Shown piece after piece: positions 61,065 to 64,000 of a stretch of 64,000 nt of DNA (position 1 is the first letter of the stretch; each line of letters begins with the position of its first letter). Made by a program: the position numbers and the translations under genes. The stretch is from NCBI RefSeq assembly GCF_047238185.1, contig NZ_JBDFMI010000001.1, forward strand, positions 2,728,001 to 2,792,000, read 5' to 3'. The stretch is from Bacillus_AD sp047238185 (lineage in GTDB: Bacteria; Bacillota; Bacilli; Bacillales; DSM-1321). The notes below the pieces were generated by a model that saw only the letters and a program-made list of their open reading frames with translations, ran no database searches and was not told the DNA's origin.

Positions 61065-61112
61065 ATTAACTGAATGGTTGTCTTACTATTTTCACGAGAG
61101 AGGTAAGAAGCA

Positions 61113-62315
61113 ATGAAATACAATTTTGATGAGAAAGTAAACCGTTTGGGAACCTATTGCACCCAATGGGACTATATAGAGGACCGTTTCGGGGAAAAGG
61201 ATCTTCTGCCTTTCAGCATCTCGGATACTGACTTCCTTTGCCCTCCCGAACTTCTCGAATCATTGAATTACCGAATGCAGCATGGGTTGTTCGGTTATAC
61301 CCGTTGGAACCATAATGATTACAAACAAGCTATAACCGGTTGGTATAAACGCCGATTTAGGAGCGAAATAGAGAGTGACTGGATTGTCTATTCGCCGACA
61401 GTCATCTATTCTATTTCCAAACTTATCGAGCTTTTAACAGACAAAGGCGATCATATTGTGACACAAACGCCTGCCTACGATGCGTTTTATAAATTGGCCC
61501 ACGATAACGGCAGAGTTCTGGCCTGCAATCCATTACTTGAAACAAACGGCCATTTCTCTATCGACTTTAATGATTTAGAAAGCAAGCTCAGCCATCCAAA
61601 ATGTAAAGTGCTCCTATTATGCAGCCCGCATAATCCGACCGGAAGAGTTTGGACAAAAGATGAATTGGACGCAATGGTTTCCCTGTGCCGAAAACACTCT
61701 GTTTTTATCATTTCCGATGAAATCCACATGGATATCATTCACGGGCCAAATCGCCATATCCCGATTGTTTCCAGCGATGCAGATCTAAATCATGTATGTA
61801 TCTGCACATCTGCCAGCAAAACATTCAATACACCTGGATTAAGCGGGTCCTATTCTATCATTCCGAACGAGAAACTTCGCGAAGAATTCCTGGTTACCCT
61901 TAAAAATCGGGACGGACTGTCTTGCGCAAGTGTACTCGGTACCATCTCTACCATGTCGGCATATAATGAATGCGGTGAATGGGTCGACCAACTCAATGAG
62001 TACATTCATGCCAATCTATTGACCGTACAGACATTCCTGAAAGAGCATATTCCGGCTGCCAAATTGGTCATGCCTGAATCGACCTATCTTGCCTGGATTG
62101 ACGTCAAAGCTCTCCCTTACTCAAGTGAAGAGCTGCAGGATGCCCTGGTCCACCATGGCAAAGTGGCTATTATGCCTGGTGAAACATACGGTCCTGAAGC
62201 AAGAGGGTATATCCGGATGAATATCGGCTGTCCTCGCGATAAAGTGCTCGATGGTTTAGAGAGATTTAAACGCACCATAGAATTTTTGGAAACAAAAAAA
62301 TCAACCTGCAACTGA
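61113..62315 (+). CDS. malY: MalY/PatB family PLP-dependent aminotransferase or C-S lyase
   Basis: A 400-residue fold-type I PLP enzyme. NFDEKVNRLGTYCTQWD and ISDTDFLCPPELLESL are typical of MalY/PatB cystathionine beta-lyases; LLLCSPHNPTGRVW, ISDEIHMDII and TSASKTFNTPGL (PLP lysine) complete the active site, and YIRMNIGCPR carries the substrate-binding Arg. In E. coli MalY cleaves C-S bonds and also dampens MalT. No MalT is seen here, so the enzymatic role is more likely. ATG after GAGAGGTAAG. Confidence 0.88.
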   Translation: MKYNFDEKVNRLGTYCTQWDYIEDRFGEKDLLPFSISDTDFLCPPELLESLNYRMQHGLFGYTRWNHNDYKQAITGWYKRRFRSEIESDWIVYSPTVIYSISKLIELLTDKGDHIVTQTPAYDAFYKLAHDNGRVLACNPLLETNGHFSIDFNDLESKLSHPKCKVLLLCSPHNPTGRVWTKDELDAMVSLCRKHSVFIISDEIHMDIIHGPNRHIPIVSSDADLNHVCICTSASKTFNTPGLSGSYSIIPNEKLREEFLVTLKNRDGLSCASVLGTISTMSAYNECGEWVDQLNEYIHANLLTVQTFLKEHIPAAKLVMPESTYLAWIDVKALPYSSEELQDALVHHGKVAIMPGETYGPEARGYIRMNIGCPRDKVLDGLERFKRTIEFLETKKSTCN

Positions 62316-62320
62316 TCAAA

Positions 62321-62365
62321 AAGAAAAATGCCTCTCTTCTTTTGCTGAAGAGAGGCATTTTTCTT
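62321..62365. terminator. Bidirectional terminator after malY
   Basis: AAGAAAAATGCCTCTCTTC and its complement form a long perfect stem with a 7-base loop, between malY and the convergent small genes. Confidence 0.92.
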
Positions 62366-62396
62366 TTCCCTATATACCTCGTATTTTTCAATCTAT

Positions 62397-62597
62397 TTAT
62401 ACGATATCCACATATTCTTTAATGATGCTTAAGGCCTCATCAGTATCCTTTGATAAGTGAACCCGCTGCCTCATCTTTTCAGCAAGTTCCCTTCTATTTT
62501 CTTTCTTGAGGGCAAGACTGGCTGAAGCCATTACCAGAAAGAAATGATCATCGACCGAGAGAAGATTCACTCTAGGTTTTTTCAATAGTTTGTACAC
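62397..62597 (-). CDS. Small hypothetical protein
   Basis: A protein of up to 66 residues (LSVDDHFFLVMASASLALKKENRRELAEKMRQRVHLSKDTDEALSIIKEYVDIV), helical and charged, no membrane segment or known motif. GAGGGG overlaps the GTG at 62597, and the TTG at 62585 is 11 bases after it, so the start is uncertain. It begins 14 bases after the next upstream gene, so the two small genes are probably co-transcribed. Confidence 0.55.
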   Translation of the reverse strand: MYKLLKKPRVNLLSVDDHFFLVMASASLALKKENRRELAEKMRQRVHLSKDTDEALSIIKEYVDIV

Positions 62598-62611
62598 CCC
62601 TCATTCACCGG

Positions 62612-62935
62612 TCATTTTACCCGGGATGTCGTTTCAATCAACTGCATGTATTTGTTCAGTATATGCTCGAGTGTTCTTTGATTAGCGATAATGACTTCTT
62701 GATCGTGGACAAATTGTTCACTCAATACTTCTCCCCCGCTGGCTTTCACCTGAAAATCCACTTTTCCGTAATACTTAGAAAACACTAAACACCATTTATT
62801 ATTATCAATGAGCAAAACCTCATCGACTTTAGGGTTTATCAATTGTTCGTGAATGATCCTTGAATGGCAAACCCCATCAATCGCTTCCACTAAAGAAAGA
62901 TCGACCATTATTTCGTGAAATTGTCTAAAAGTCAT
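62612..62935 (-). CDS. Hypothetical protein, co-transcribed with the preceding small gene
   Basis: A 107-residue cytosolic protein (MTFRQFHEIMVDLSLVEAIDGVC at the start, LIDNNKWCLVFSKYYGKVDFQVKASGGEVL in the middle) with mixed alpha-beta character and no family I recognise. ATG follows GGGAGGTG. Function unknown. Confidence 0.6.
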   Translation of the reverse strand: MTFRQFHEIMVDLSLVEAIDGVCHSRIIHEQLINPKVDEVLLIDNNKWCLVFSKYYGKVDFQVKASGGEVLSEQFVHDQEVIIANQRTLEHILNKYMQLIETTSRVK

Positions 62936-63246
62936 ATATCCACACCTCCCATATCTTTCATTATGTTAAAAACAATTGGAAATAGATGAAAATTTATTTG
63001 AACACATTATGAATTTTTGTCAAGGCTCCCTTGTGAACTTTATCGGAACTAAAACCACTTACTATTAAAATTATCAACACCTCATCATCTTTCTTTAAAC
63101 TATGTCATCAACTGATGACGATAAGACATAGAAAGAAAAATATACAAACTTTTTACTCAAGCATAATCGACTCAAAATTTGTAAAAACATGTCGATAAAT
63201 AGTCATAGGGATATTTATTTAAAATAGGGAAAAAGGGGAAATATTG
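62936..63246. other. Intergenic region before the right-edge chemoreceptor gene
   Basis: A 311-base gap. It contains a nested inverted repeat at 63101-63132 (inner palindrome TCATCA-AC-TGATGA at 63106-63119, outer CTATGTC/GACATAG) that could terminate or regulate, and a sigma-D-like promoter at 63172-63198. No gene is seen. Confidence 0.5.
63172..63198 (+). promoter_or_regulatory. Possible sigma-D promoter of the right-edge receptor gene
   Basis: TCAA (63172-63175), 15 bases, GTCGATAA (63191-63198) against consensus TAAA-N15-GCCGATAT: 3 of 4 and 6 of 8 bases match with ideal spacing, 49 bases before the ATG. Confidence 0.5.
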
Positions 63247-64000
63247 ATGAAACGATTACGGTCTTTAAGGGCTAAAGTGCTAATACTTTGCATACTGATC
63301 TTGCTTGTCCCTTCCACTATCATAGGAAGAAGCGCCTATATGATCAGTAAACAAGGATTCGATGAATCAGGCAGACAACAATTGAAGGATAATACACAGA
63401 AGATTATCGGCATGATTACATTATTGAACAATCAAGTGAATAAAGGCTATCTTTCACTTGAGGACGCCCAGGAAGAATTACGGACGGCGTTGATGAGTGA
63501 AGCTGATTCATCCGGGCATCGAAATTATAATAGATTATATACAGTTGGAAAATCCGGGAATATTTTCGCTATGTCCGAAGATGGGACCGTTGTTATGAGC
63601 CCGGATTCCGAAGGTGCCAATTTAGTTGGTGCAATGACTGAAGATAAACAGGATATGGGCAAAACATTTTTGGAAAAAGGGGAAAAAGGCGGATTCGCGG
63701 AATATACATGGAAGGATCCACGGACGAAAAAAGTAGCAAAATCAATTGCATATATTGAAAAAGACCCTTATTGGGGATGGACAGTCGGATCTGATTCTGT
63801 CAAATCAGAATTCAATAAGAAAGCAACCTCCGTATCCAATTGGATAGCCATCATAACATTAATATCGATCATTATAGGCGGAGCCATATCCTACTGGTTC
63901 GCTGTACGTTTCACTAAACCGCTTCGGCAAATCAGCGGGGCTTTAAAGAAAGCTTCAAATGGGGATTTCAGCGAACAGGATATTTCTGTCCAAACAAAGG
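63247..64000 (+). CDS. Methyl-accepting chemotaxis-type receptor, N-terminal part (runs off right edge)
   Basis: The visible 251 residues show a basic start and membrane helix (LRAKVLILCILILLVPSTIIG), an extracellular single Cache domain (LYTVGKSGNIFAMSEDGTVVMSPDSEGANLVG, KSIAYIEKDPYWGWTVGSDS), a second helix (WIAIITLISIIIGGAISYWF) and the start of a HAMP domain (FTKPLRQISGALKKASNGDFS). The output domain is beyond the window; a chemoreceptor is most likely, a histidine kinase possible. ATG after AAAGGGG. Confidence 0.82.
   Translation, partial: MKRLRSLRAKVLILCILILLVPSTIIGRSAYMISKQGFDESGRQQLKDNTQKIIGMITLLNNQVNKGYLSLEDAQEELRTALMSEADSSGHRNYNRLYTVGKSGNIFAMSEDGTVVMSPDSEGANLVGAMTEDKQDMGKTFLEKGEKGGFAEYTWKDPRTKKVAKSIAYIEKDPYWGWTVGSDSVKSEFNKKATSVSNWIAIITLISIIIGGAISYWFAVRFTKPLRQISGALKKASNGDFSEQDISVQTK

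Overview
The window looks like chromosomal DNA of a spore-forming, motile member of the Bacillales, most likely Bacillaceae. The grounds are moderately AT-rich DNA, strong GGAGG-type ribosome binding sites with frequent TTG and GTG starts, a CotF-type spore coat protein, a mtlA-mtlR-mtlF-mtlD mannitol operon, TcyP, YoxD, PdaC and OpuF homologues, cre-like sites, a Fur box, a perfect TGTGA-N6-TCACA Crp/Fnr-type box and sigma-D-type motility promoters. There are no tRNA or rRNA genes, CRISPR arrays, phages or intact insertion sequences. The species cannot be named from the sequence.

Layout: (1) 0-6.5 kb holds a D-aspartate ligase-like gene followed by an amino acid racemase, a MarR/FMN-reductase pair, CorA, a PAP2 phosphatase and a YoxD-like dehydrogenase. 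(2) 6.5-13.3 kb is a cysteine and thiol cluster: cysteine desulfidase, two TcyP cystine transporters, coenzyme A disulfide reductase and a YheO-type regulator, with clear candidate operators. (3) 13.4-32 kb is mixed housekeeping and accessory content: an APC amino acid permease, a rhodanese operon under a divergent CsoR-family protein, a TrmB regulator, a pgaCD-like polysaccharide pair whose synthase has an in-frame amber codon, an MFS exporter, hydrolases, a VanY-type carboxypeptidase and a GT51 transglycosylase. (4) 32-40 kb is the most unusual part. It starts with an array of two alternating hairpin repeats and a broken acetyltransferase. Then comes a motility-type promoter driving a chemoreceptor that overlaps a single-module NRPS (half condensation, adenylation, carrier, reductase), followed at once by an Sfp-type phosphopantetheinyl transferase. 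(5) 40-49.8 kb carries a Fur-controlled ferredoxin-NADP reductase, a SulP transporter with its own ArsR-type regulator, a coat protein, two SDR dehydrogenases, PssA and PdaC. (6) 49.9-62.4 kb is carbon and osmolyte uptake: mannitol PTS, OpuF compatible-solute ABC transporter, and an RpiR-malX-malY cluster. (7) The right edge enters a second chemoreceptor-like gene.

How the genes work together: the cysteine cluster can import cystine, release sulfide from cysteine and reduce thiol disulfides, and the Fnr-type box suggests expression when oxygen is low. The rhodanese operon would handle the resulting sulfane sulfur. The chemoreceptor-NRPS-PPTase operon is self-contained for making an activated carrier protein and releasing a reduced amino acid product (aldehyde or alcohol). 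Its tie to a receptor and a motility promoter suggests, by inference only, a small-molecule signal made and sensed by motile cells. All homology calls come from recognised motifs in translated sequence; no database search was run.
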